Origin: Flavobacteriales bacterium | GTDB taxonomy: Bacteria; Bacteroidota; Bacteroidia; Flavobacteriales_C; GCA-002722245 | Assembly: GCA_023251075.1 (NCBI GenBank) | Contig: JAHEZM010000021.1 | Span: forward strand, 1 to 57,331 | Direction: 5' to 3' | DNA length: 57,331 nucleotides | Part shown: positions 41,953 to 49,458 of the stretch, one piece after another | How the letters are laid out: every line of letters starts with the position of its first letter | Numbering within the stretch: the first letter of the stretch is position 1 | Made by a program: the position numbers and the translations under genes | The notes under the pieces: model-generated | Seen by the model: the letters and a program-made list of their open reading frames with translations, nothing else | The model's database searches: none | Told to the model about the DNA's origin: nothing

Positions 41953-42074
41953 AATTTTTGATGGATGCAGGTTTTTCGCCATGTGGATAAGAATGGTGAT
42001 TTGCAGAGAGTTTTACTCGTAAAGCTCTCCTCTCTTACAGCGTTCCAATTCCCCATTGGAACGCTGTTTTTTTT
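41953..42074 (+). ncRNA. Candidate small structured RNA with intrinsic terminator
   Basis: A -7-like box AATTTTTG (41953-41960, one mismatch) is followed by three predicted stems: 5' stem CGCCAT/ATGGTG with flanking GCA/TGC pairing (about 41967-42005), a compact hairpin GAGAG-TTTTACTCGTAAAG-CTCTC (42006-42029), and a perfect 13-bp terminator stem ACAGCGTTCCAAT/ATTGGAACGCTGT (42037-42067) with eight T residues. The transcript would be about 105-110 nt. The T-run overlaps the stop codon of the convergent lipoprotein gene. It does not resemble SRP RNA, tmRNA, RNase P RNA or a riboswitch I know. Confidence 0.5.
42037..42074 (+). terminator. Strong plus-strand terminator
   Basis: Perfect 13-bp stem (42037-42049 with 42055-42067), 5-base loop TCCCC and an 8-base T-run. 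There is no plus-strand protein gene upstream within 700 bp (that one ends at 41349, with an opposite-strand gene between), so it should end a separate short transcript. Confidence 0.85.
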
Positions 42075-42846
42075 AATTCACTCCCACAATACCATAGGTG
42101 GTTTTTCCATTCTTCACTACTTTCCTAAACATCATTTGCAGTTTAATTTTTCTTCCATCTGATGCAGAAGTAATTTTAAACGTTGCCACTTTTTCATCCA
42201 TCAAAATATCGAAACCCGTAAATTCAATATCTCCAATATCATTAAAATCTAAACACGCTTTTGTTTTTCCTTCTCCATCTTTTGAAATAAGTACACCACA
42301 AAATTGTTCATTCATACATTTTGCGGTATCATTTTCCAGCGCTTCAATACATCTGCGTTGGTAATAAATAGAATCGTAGAAATAAGTTAATTCATAAATA
42401 TTTCCATTTTGCACATAGGCAGCAAATGTTTTAAAGAAATTATTGGTATCAATTTTCGAAAAAGGAAGTACCGTGGTAGGAATGTCATCTACTGATTTTT
42501 TAATGTCTTTTTTCGACTTCAACACATACTTCGAATACAAAATAGTTTTGTACATCAAGGTATCTCCATTCAACACAAAAGGTTGATTTTTTTTAAAATA
42601 GTGACCAGTAAATTCAATAGCATAACCTTCTTTCCTGAGAGAATCAGGCATTTTTAAACTATCGCTTTCCGGAAGAATTTCAATTTGCTGTCCATTCTCT
42701 TCATTCACCCACTGCAAATTTCCATCGCCATCCTTGTATCCCGTAATAGTTACAACCGTTTCCTTTTCTTCGAGATTTTCATTGATTTCAGAACAGCTCA
42801 TTAAACCAATAGACAACAATGCTAAAATGAATTTCACCTTATTCAT
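42073..42846 (-). CDS. Lipoprotein of unknown function
   Basis: 257 aa with a lipoprotein signal (NKVKFILALLSIGLMSC, lipid Cys at about 18). No domain recognised. The mature part contains TVVTITGYKDGDGNLQWVNE and a central charged region, then CIEALENDTAKCMNEQFCG and a C-terminal segment MMFRKVVKNGKTTYGIVGVN, with a few cysteines. The ATG overlaps the truA stop by 4 bp, so it is expressed with truA. Its stop codon overlaps the T-run of a convergent small-RNA terminator. Confidence 0.7.
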   Translation of the reverse strand: MNKVKFILALLSIGLMSCSEINENLEEKETVVTITGYKDGDGNLQWVNEENGQQIEILPESDSLKMPDSLRKEGYAIEFTGHYFKKNQPFVLNGDTLMYKTILYSKYVLKSKKDIKKSVDDIPTTVLPFSKIDTNNFFKTFAAYVQNGNIYELTYFYDSIYYQRRCIEALENDTAKCMNEQFCGVLISKDGEGKTKACLDFNDIGDIEFTGFDILMDEKVATFKITSASDGRKIKLQMMFRKVVKNGKTTYGIVGVN

Positions 42847-43592
42847 AAATATGTATCCTTAAAATTATATTCCACTTTTGTAAGATGCAATCCTTTTGCA
42901 TCAATTGATGTTCCTGCTTCTTTGCGATCTTTCGATTCTATCACTTTACGGAAATCAGACAATGTTAAATTCTCTTTACCTACTTCCATTAATGTTCCTA
43001 CAATAGCTCTAACCATATTTCTTAGAAAACGATTGGCACGAATTTTAAAAACCAAGACCTCTTCTCTTAGTTCAAATTCAGCCAAATGAATTTTACATCT
43101 GAAATTATTTACTTCGGTATGCACTTTTGAAAAGCATTGAAAATCCTCATACTCCAAAAGAATTTCGGCAGCTTCTTTCATTGCCTGTATATTCAATTTA
43201 GTATTGAGATGAAGGGTTCTATCGGCTAAAAAAACATTTTTATTGAAAGTCATCCAGTATTCATACTCACGCCACTGCGCATCAAATCGCGCATGAAAAT
43301 CATCGGCCACTTTAATTATTTTTTTCACAACTATATCGTTGGGAAGAAAACGATTTAGTCGAAATTTTAAATCCTCCAAATTTTCTATCTCACTATCGCC
43401 ATCGAAATGCGCAAAGAAATCCGTTGCGTGTACCCCTGTATCAGTTCTACCACAGCCCAAAGTTTCTATTTCTTTTCCTAATAATTTACTTAAACAGAAA
43501 TCGAGTTTTTCTTGCACCGTAATTCCATTGGGTTGCTTTTGCCAACCATGATAATTTGTTCCATTATATGCCAATTGAATAAAATAGCGCAT
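42843..43592 (-). CDS. truA: tRNA pseudouridine synthase A
   Basis: Converts U38-U40 of tRNA anticodon stems to pseudouridine. 249 aa from ATG 43592 (a GTG lies one codon earlier). Family motifs: LAYNGTNYHGWQKQPNGITV near the N-terminus, catalytic GCGRTDTGVHATDF (Asp about 51), DFHARFDAQWREYEY and FLRNMVRAIVGTLMEVG. Length is standard. A perfect -7 box TACTTTTG lies only 4 nt before ATG, so the transcript is probably leaderless. Confidence 0.96.
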   Translation of the reverse strand: MRYFIQLAYNGTNYHGWQKQPNGITVQEKLDFCLSKLLGKEIETLGCGRTDTGVHATDFFAHFDGDSEIENLEDLKFRLNRFLPNDIVVKKIIKVADDFHARFDAQWREYEYWMTFNKNVFLADRTLHLNTKLNIQAMKEAAEILLEYEDFQCFSKVHTEVNNFRCKIHLAEFELREEVLVFKIRANRFLRNMVRAIVGTLMEVGKENLTLSDFRKVIESKDRKEAGTSIDAKGLHLTKVEYNFKDTYL

Positions 43593-43596
43593 CACT

Positions 43597-43604
43597 CAAA
43601 AGTA
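43597..43604 (-). promoter_or_regulatory. -7 box 4 nt before truA
   Basis: Minus-strand TACTTTTG, perfect TAnnTTTG; four bases (AGTG) separate it from ATG 43592. A TTG-containing -33 element lies at about 20 bp spacing. Predicted start at or within 1-2 nt of the initiation codon. Confidence 0.6.
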
Positions 43605-43663
43605 AATAGTAAATAGCGAATGAACAATAGTATCGGGCAATCCAATTCTTTTCCATTTTTCTA

Positions 43664-43694
43664 TTGGCTATTCGATCTTCGCTCACTATCTTCG
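43664..43694 (+). promoter_or_regulatory. Promoter 4 nt before the EamA transporter gene
   Basis: TTGG (43664-43667), exactly 19 bp, then TATCTTCG (43687-43694; one mismatch to TAnnTTTG, same C variant as before tRNA-Arg). ATG 43699 follows after 4 nt. Confidence 0.55.
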
Positions 43695-43698
43695 TTCA

Positions 43699-44559
43699 AT
43701 GTACTTCTACCTCATTATTGGCATATTGTGTTCATCGTCGCTGTTTGTAGCATTTAAGCTGTTTAACAAATTTGAAATCAATTCTTTCAATGCTATTGTG
43801 ATTAACTACATCACCGCATTTTTATTGGCATTTATGATGAGTAACGGAACTCTTATTTCTGTCTTTTTACATGCCGATTGGATGTGGCATGCTGTTGCTT
43901 TAGGTTTGATTTTTATTATACTTTTCAATGTAATGGCTAAGTCTTCACAAGAGGCAGGTGTTGCTATCACCAGTGTGGCGAATAAAATGTCGTTTATAGG
44001 CCCCATTCTTTTTGGTATATTTTATTTAGAAGAAGATTTTTCTATCTGGCAAAAAGTGGGAGTTACTCTTGCTATTGGCGCTGTTTTTCTTAGTTCATAT
44101 TCTAAAAGTTCTGAAAAATCAAAAGCCAAAATTTTCTTACCTATTGTGTTATTCTTTGGAGGAGTTTTACTGGATACTATTTTGGGCGCAACACAAACCA
44201 CCTATGTGAAAGAAGGAGAAACACTATTGTTTACTGGTAGTATTTTTGGTGTAGCTGCCGTTTTGGGATTAACATGGCTCGTGATCAATAGTTTTAAAAG
44301 CAAAGACATTCCCAAAACAAAAGATTTAGTAGCAGGCATCATTTTAGGAATCCCCAATTTCTTATCGATATTCTTATTTCTATCGGCGTTGGAAATTACT
44401 ACCTGGGATAGCGCACAACTCTTCCCTACTTTCAATTTAAGTGTAATTGTAGTAAATGCCATTGTTGGATTTTTCTTTTTTAAAGAAAAACTAAACCTGA
44501 TAAATTACATTGGAATTACACTGGCAACAACCGCTATTGCATTAATCATTTTTGGTTAA
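43699..44559 (+). CDS. EamA/DMT family transporter
   Basis: 286-aa inner-membrane protein made of ten hydrophobic helices in two homologous halves, as in drug/metabolite transporters. The first half ends with FGIFYLEEDFSIWQKVGVTL, the second with FFFKEKLNLINYIGITLATT; both carry the family's typical glutamate between helices 4-5 and 9-10. Substrate unknown. Last codons overlap the first codon of the metallopeptidase frame, so the two genes may be co-translated. Confidence 0.88.
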   Translation: MYFYLIIGILCSSSLFVAFKLFNKFEINSFNAIVINYITAFLLAFMMSNGTLISVFLHADWMWHAVALGLIFIILFNVMAKSSQEAGVAITSVANKMSFIGPILFGIFYLEEDFSIWQKVGVTLAIGAVFLSSYSKSSEKSKAKIFLPIVLFFGGVLLDTILGATQTTYVKEGETLLFTGSIFGVAAVLGLTWLVINSFKSKDIPKTKDLVAGIILGIPNFLSIFLFLSALEITTWDSAQLFPTFNLSVIVVNAIVGFFFFKEKLNLINYIGITLATTAIALIIFG

Positions 44560-46312
44560 TGGAACAACTAGAAAGCATTTCAAACGTCTTGGTGAAAAAC
44601 ATAAAATATTGAGATTTTTAATTTTCATATTGATTGGTCAATGTTGTTTTGCTCAAAAATGGGGCAATGATTTAAACCCCTATCCTATTGATACCTTCAG
44701 TAGTAAAGCTTATTATTTCAACACCACAAACTTCCCTTCAAACGATCGTGAAATCAATGAGTATTTAAGTTCTTATTTCTCTATTGATTTACAATTCAAT
44801 TATAGCAGAACCAGCATAGGGGGAACACATTATCAGTACTCTCAAATTATTAACGAAGTTCCTGTATATCGCTCTTTCGTTAAAGTAAATATTCTGAAAA
44901 ACAAGCAGCAGGTCCAGGTTATTGCTTTGCTGTACGACCCATTTTCTATTTCACAAATAGCAGAAAAATCAAATTCTATTTACTTTCCTGTTGAAAAAAA
45001 TTCTTTGGTTCCTGCTATTTTAAATCAAAGCAATGAATACGACAAAGTTTATGCATATGATAACTCTTTGTTGTATGAATCAGATCACCGATCCTACGTA
45101 AAAAAGGATACTGTAGCTGTATTTAAAGTTTTTAATCCCGACCCATTAACCAGTGCGCAAGTAGGATATGGAGGTGCTTACGTTGATAACAATGATGCTA
45201 GTTGTGCTGAACTCTATGCAGAACAAAAATACCTAACCTGCTCCTTAAAAATTAGCAACGATTCTTTTTTGCTGGAAAATGATTATTACTTCATCAAAGA
45301 TCTTGATATACCCAACACCGCACAGGCTGTTTGTTTGAATGACACCATTGATTTCGATCGATCGATGTTTGAGTTTGAGGACGCCAATACCTATTATCAC
45401 CTGGAAAAACGCAGAGCCCATGTTTCTTCTTTAGGATTTAGCAACCTGGTAAATATTCCTTTAGATATTGATGCTCATGCCTACAACGATGCTGAGAATT
45501 CAAGCTTCAATGAATTTGCCTCTCCGGCACAATTGCTATTTGGAGAGGGAGGTATTGACGATGCTGAAGATGCCGATGTTTTAGTTCATGAATTTGGACA
45601 TTTCATGTCGGCCAATGCATCTCCTTCAAGCAATACAGGTTTATACAGAAAAGCTATTGATGAAGGATTTGGAGACTATTGTGCCGCCAGTTATTCCAGA
45701 ACAATTAGCGATTACAACTGGCAAAAAGTTTTCAATTGGGATGGAAATAATGGTTCATGGCAAGGTAGAGTTGCCAACACCACGAAACATTATCCGGAAG
45801 ATATAGGCAAAGGAATACATAAGGACGGAGAATTATGGTCGTCAACACTCATGCAATTATGGGATGATTTAGGAAGTAGTATTTGCGACAGTTTGGTTTT
45901 TCAAATGCTATACGCCCAAGTAGCAAATACCAGTATGGTAGATGCAGCTGTTCAGTTTCTGGATGCTGATAGTGCACTCTTCAATGGTGCTCATCACGAT
46001 ATCATTTACCAACGCATGTCGGAAAGAGGATTTTTTCCTGTAATAGATTCTACAAAATATCTTACCAATGACGATATTTCTTTAATTAATTCTCAAGAAT
46101 TTGCAATGGGTGGAGAAATGATTATTGCCTTTAAATCAAAAAGTACAGGAACTGCAAAAATATTCGACTGCAATGGCAAATTAGTAGAAGAATTGAGTTT
46201 TGAAAATCAGAGTCAATTGAATTATTCTAACTCCAATTTATCTGCAACATTTTACCTATTAAAGGTTTCAATAGCAAGCTCCTCAAAGACATTCAAAATA
46301 TTGAAATACTAA
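44552..46312 (+). CDS. Secreted M36-like zinc metallopeptidase with T9SS type A sorting domain
   Basis: 586 aa in this frame. An uncleaved-looking N-terminal extension precedes the signal peptide (RFLIFILIGQCCFAQ). An FTP-like propeptide follows (TSIGGTHYQYSQIINEVPVY), then the catalytic domain with ADVLVHEFGHFMS (HEFGH at about 346-350) and AIDEGFGDYCAASY (third zinc ligand Glu at about 371), a gluzincin arrangement as in M36 fungalysins. The C-terminus (about 505-586) is a T9SS type A domain (SKSTGTAKIFDCNGKLVEE). The start is uncertain: TTG 44552 opens the frame, TTG 44609 would place the initiator right at the signal peptide, and ATG 44559 opens a different frame that dies after 17 codons. 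Confidence 0.85.
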   Translation: MVNGTTRKHFKRLGEKHKILRFLIFILIGQCCFAQKWGNDLNPYPIDTFSSKAYYFNTTNFPSNDREINEYLSSYFSIDLQFNYSRTSIGGTHYQYSQIINEVPVYRSFVKVNILKNKQQVQVIALLYDPFSISQIAEKSNSIYFPVEKNSLVPAILNQSNEYDKVYAYDNSLLYESDHRSYVKKDTVAVFKVFNPDPLTSAQVGYGGAYVDNNDASCAELYAEQKYLTCSLKISNDSFLLENDYYFIKDLDIPNTAQAVCLNDTIDFDRSMFEFEDANTYYHLEKRRAHVSSLGFSNLVNIPLDIDAHAYNDAENSSFNEFASPAQLLFGEGGIDDAEDADVLVHEFGHFMSANASPSSNTGLYRKAIDEGFGDYCAASYSRTISDYNWQKVFNWDGNNGSWQGRVANTTKHYPEDIGKGIHKDGELWSSTLMQLWDDLGSSICDSLVFQMLYAQVANTSMVDAAVQFLDADSALFNGAHHDIIYQRMSERGFFPVIDSTKYLTNDDISLINSQEFAMGGEMIIAFKSKSTGTAKIFDCNGKLVEELSFENQSQLNYSNSNLSATFYLLKVSIASSSKTFKILKY

Positions 46313-46332
46313 TTTTTCTACGTTAAAAACCG

Positions 46333-46340
46333 TATGTTTG
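46333..46340 (+). promoter_or_regulatory. -7 box of the second T9SS type B gene
   Basis: TATGTTTG, perfect TAnnTTTG, about 62 nt before ATG 46403. No good -33 element at 19 bp. Confidence 0.4.
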
Positions 46341-46402
46341 CTATTCACTCAATTTTAATTATCTTGCATTCTCTATAACTAAGGGGTTATAATTATTTGA
46401 TT

Positions 46403-49039
46403 ATGAAAAAACAGCTGTCTATTGTGGCATTAGCGTGCCTAATTTTTTCCTTCCATTTTGTTAATGCCCAAGATGAACTCTGGTACTTTGGAGGTTGGCC
46501 AGCAAAAGGTGGAGGAGTTTATTTTAACGGAGGTTCTTTTACACAGAGAAATAACGAATCAACAATATTTTATTACGAAGCAGCAACAACCGTTTCCGAC
46601 GGAAGTGGCAATCCATTATTTTACAGCAACGGTACAACTGTTTACGATAAAACACATGCTATCATGACCAATGGATCAGGATTGATGGGCAGTCTTGAAC
46701 CAGCTGGTGCCGAAGGTAGTGGCGCACAAGGTGTATTGGCAATCAATGCTCCAGGTAATCCAAATCTATATTACTTAATCACTACAGGTTCGGTAGAACA
46801 ATGTCAATCATGGGGTGGAACCAATAACGGATTACGTTATCATACTATTGATATGACTTCAGGCGCCAACGGTGCTGTAACAGCAAAAAATCAGATTATG
46901 TTGGATGGAACTCCTACTCCTGTTGCTGAACAAATGACCGCTATTCAAGCCAATTGTGATACCACATGGGTTATTGCTCACGGTGCAGCAAACAATAATT
47001 TTTATGCTTTTGCTATAACTTCTGCTGGAGTGAATACTACTCCCATAGTTTCTTCAGTTGGACCAGCACTTTCTTCAAGCAATTGGAACTGGGCACGAGG
47101 AACAATGGATGTTTCACCTCATGGCGACCGCTTGGCTTTTGCAAGTGGATTTGGTGTTCACCTTTTTGATTTCAATATACAAACTGGTGTGGTGAGTAAT
47201 GCATTAGCTATTGCTACTTCCGTTCCTTATTATGGAACTGAGTTTTCTCCCGACGGACAAAAACTATACTACACTCAATATGTTTTAGGAGAATTATATC
47301 AATATGATATTTGTGCTGCTAATATTAATACCGTTGATTTATCACCCACTTTTTATGGTGAACTGGTAACTGCTCCTAACGGAAAAATATATGCTACTTA
47401 TAATGGGTCAAATGCTTTCTCTGGAACATGGCTGGCTGAAATAGGCAATCCAAACGGAAATTCCGGTACCTGGAATTTTACCGCAAATAAATACAACTCA
47501 GGAGTAGGTATCGGTCCGGGCTTACCTCAAACCTATTTTGATGCTGCATTTTACAATGGCGGCCCCGTAACGGCAGATGTAGTCAAAACACTTCCCGATA
47601 CTATTTGTAATGATGTGAATCCAACCTGTTTAGGACTTTCTGTTACTCCGGCTGTTGCTGGAGTTTGGAGATCAGAACCTACTGGATTCGTTAATTCACA
47701 TGGTGTATTTAATCCTGGCGCTCCATCTGCTACAGATACTACTGTTGTTAAAGTGTTTTTTGGAATGGAGCCTTGTGTAGTAGAAGATTCTGTTAGCATT
47801 GTTGTGGTAAAATGTTGTTTGCCTTTCAACACCAATCCCCCACTCGCGCCTTTGTGTCCGGGTGATGATTTAAACTTAGCTACTTTAGTTACTCAAGGTG
47901 TTGGAACATGGACTATAGGAACCAATCCTCCAGCTTCACCGGGTAAAGTTAATGCTACTATTACTAATCCGAATTTCATCACAAACAACAATACTAATCC
48001 TGGAAATTACACAGTGATTTTCACCTTAAACAACGCATTAGGAAGTTGTCCTGATACCACCCACGAAACAGTTACAGTTAAGGCTGGTCCTAATCTTCCA
48101 AACATCCCAGACACTTCAGTTTGTGTAGGCGGAACCGTTACTATTTCCCCTGGTTCGTTTACTTCTTATACCTGGGATGACAACACTACTACTGCAACAC
48201 ACAATTACTCAGCAGCTGGCTCACACTATGTTGTTTTAGGGAATAATGTAAATTGTAGTGACACCGTTTTCTTCGATGTTAATGCTGGTGCTCCATTAAG
48301 CGTTTCATTAAATACTCCTTCTGCAATATGCGCTGGTGATTCAGCTACATTAACGGCAACGGTAACAGGCATTAAAACATCTCCTTTAATATATGTATGG
48401 GATGGGAATTCAGGAAGCAATAATTCAAAAACTTATTATACTGGCGGATCACATACCGTGGTGGTGAATGATGCCAGAAATTGCACCGGATCGGCAACCA
48501 AAGTGTTGGTATACGGAGGTAAGCCATCGGTTACTTTACCGGCAAATACTGAAAAATGTTTTCCTGAGGGACAAACCTTTACAGCATCTGTTCAAGATAC
48601 CTTTGCTACCATTAAATGGAATGGAACTTTAAGTACCGATACTTTCCACACTATCAATTCAGCACAAAGCATTCAAGTCATTGTTTCCAATGCAGTAGGG
48701 TGTGCAGATACAGCATCAACTACAATCACCAACAAATGTATTTCCGTGAAATGGAAATTTCCCAATGTATTTACACCCAATGGTGATGGTGAGAATGAAC
48801 ATTTTTACCCTTTCTGGGTAGATGAAAATACGTTGAGTAAACTAACTAAAGTTCATTTTGAAGTATATGACAGATGGGGAATTTTAATGTATAGAAATGA
48901 TGATGTCGCAATACCTGAATGGAAAGGTACATTTAACGGAAGTAAGGTGTCTCCGGGAGTTTATTACTGGATAGTTCGCTGGACTGATACATCAAACACA
49001 AGTGGAGAAGAAACCGGTTGGGTTGAAGTGGTATATTAA
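46403..49039 (+). CDS. T9SS type B (CHU_C) surface protein with propeller-like N-terminal domain
   Basis: 878 aa from ATG 46403 (the frame opens with TTG two codons earlier). Signal peptide KKQLSIVALACLIFSFHFVN. The N-terminal about 370 residues form a propeller-like domain (GNPLFYSNGTTVYDKTHAIM, SPDGQKLYYTQYVLGELYQY) paralogous to that of the protein at 21015-25121. Ig/PKD-like domains follow (SVCVGGTVTISPGSFTSYTW, DTVFFDVNAG). The C-terminus is the gliding-motility-associated sorting domain (NVFTPNGDGENEHFYPF, YDRWGILMYRND, SPGVYYWIVRW). Exported by T9SS. The large repeat array of its paralogue is absent. Confidence 0.9.
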   Translation: MKKQLSIVALACLIFSFHFVNAQDELWYFGGWPAKGGGVYFNGGSFTQRNNESTIFYYEAATTVSDGSGNPLFYSNGTTVYDKTHAIMTNGSGLMGSLEPAGAEGSGAQGVLAINAPGNPNLYYLITTGSVEQCQSWGGTNNGLRYHTIDMTSGANGAVTAKNQIMLDGTPTPVAEQMTAIQANCDTTWVIAHGAANNNFYAFAITSAGVNTTPIVSSVGPALSSSNWNWARGTMDVSPHGDRLAFASGFGVHLFDFNIQTGVVSNALAIATSVPYYGTEFSPDGQKLYYTQYVLGELYQYDICAANINTVDLSPTFYGELVTAPNGKIYATYNGSNAFSGTWLAEIGNPNGNSGTWNFTANKYNSGVGIGPGLPQTYFDAAFYNGGPVTADVVKTLPDTICNDVNPTCLGLSVTPAVAGVWRSEPTGFVNSHGVFNPGAPSATDTTVVKVFFGMEPCVVEDSVSIVVVKCCLPFNTNPPLAPLCPGDDLNLATLVTQGVGTWTIGTNPPASPGKVNATITNPNFITNNNTNPGNYTVIFTLNNALGSCPDTTHETVTVKAGPNLPNIPDTSVCVGGTVTISPGSFTSYTWDDNTTTATHNYSAAGSHYVVLGNNVNCSDTVFFDVNAGAPLSVSLNTPSAICAGDSATLTATVTGIKTSPLIYVWDGNSGSNNSKTYYTGGSHTVVVNDARNCTGSATKVLVYGGKPSVTLPANTEKCFPEGQTFTASVQDTFATIKWNGTLSTDTFHTINSAQSIQVIVSNAVGCADTASTTITNKCISVKWKFPNVFTPNGDGENEHFYPFWVDENTLSKLTKVHFEVYDRWGILMYRNDDVAIPEWKGTFNGSKVSPGVYYWIVRWTDTSNTSGEETGWVEVVY

Positions 49040-49055
49040 TTCATTCTAAATACAC

Positions 49056-49091
49056 AAAAAATGGCTGCTCAAAAGGCAGCCATTTTTTTTT
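49056..49091 (+). terminator. Rho-independent terminator of the T9SS type B gene
   Basis: AAAAAATGGCTGC (49056-49068) pairs with GCAGCCATTTTTT (from 49076), followed by more T residues; 17 bp after the stop codon. Confidence 0.9.
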
Positions 49092-49105
49092 AACTATTAT
49101 AAAAC

Positions 49106-49135
49106 AAAAAAGCCGAGCGGGCGCCCGACTTTTTT
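49106..49135. terminator. Second terminator-like hairpin, AAAAAAG/CTTTTTT with GC-rich tip
   Basis: AAAAAAG (49106-49112) pairs with CTTTTTT (49129-49135); inside are CG/CG and GC/GC pairs with two mismatches and a GGGC tip. It can act on either strand. It stands alone between the previous terminator and the tRNA promoter, so a minus-strand or short plus-strand RNA may end here. Confidence 0.5.
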
Positions 49136-49152
49136 CTAACCTAACTAAACTA

Positions 49153-49170
49153 ATCAGTTTGAAAACTGAT
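49153..49170. repeat. Perfect 8-bp inverted repeat
   Basis: ATCAGTTT, a 2-base centre, then AAACTGAT. It follows the second terminator-like hairpin after the A/C-rich stretch CTAACCTAACTAAAC. The role is unknown. Confidence 0.4.
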
Positions 49171-49256
49171 CGCTGCAAATATATATCGTTTATCGTCCTT
49201 TGTCAATTATTCATCGAGAAAAATTTACAATTTCTCTAAAACATCAAGCCAGTTGC

Positions 49257-49287
49257 TTTGTTCCTTGAACATATTTCAATATATTCG
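49257..49287 (+). promoter_or_regulatory. Promoter of tRNA-Arg
   Basis: TTTG (49257-49260), exactly 19 bp, then TATATTCG (49280-49287; one mismatch). Predicted start near 49291, 38 nt upstream of the tRNA, leaving a 5' leader for RNase P. Confidence 0.7.
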
Positions 49288-49328
49288 CACTCGCAAAAAA
49301 TTCATAATTATGAATTCTTTGATGTAAT

Positions 49329-49404
<76 letters not shown>

Positions 49405-49405
<1 letters not shown>

Positions 49406-49439
49406 AAAGCCTGAAGCTAAAAAAAGCTTCAGGCTTTTT
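49405..49439 (+). terminator. Terminator of tRNA-Arg
   Basis: AAAAGCCTGAAGCT (49405-49418) pairs with AGCTTCAGGCTTTT (49425-49438), then T. The stem begins at the last base of the tRNA. Confidence 0.9.
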
Positions 49440-49458
49440 AATAACTAAAAGCTATCCC

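Noticed and set aside
41965-42162. 65-codon plus-strand open frame over the small-RNA candidate
   Set aside because: It runs through the terminator stem and U-run into the antisense of the lipoprotein gene; the structure explains the sequence better than coding does.
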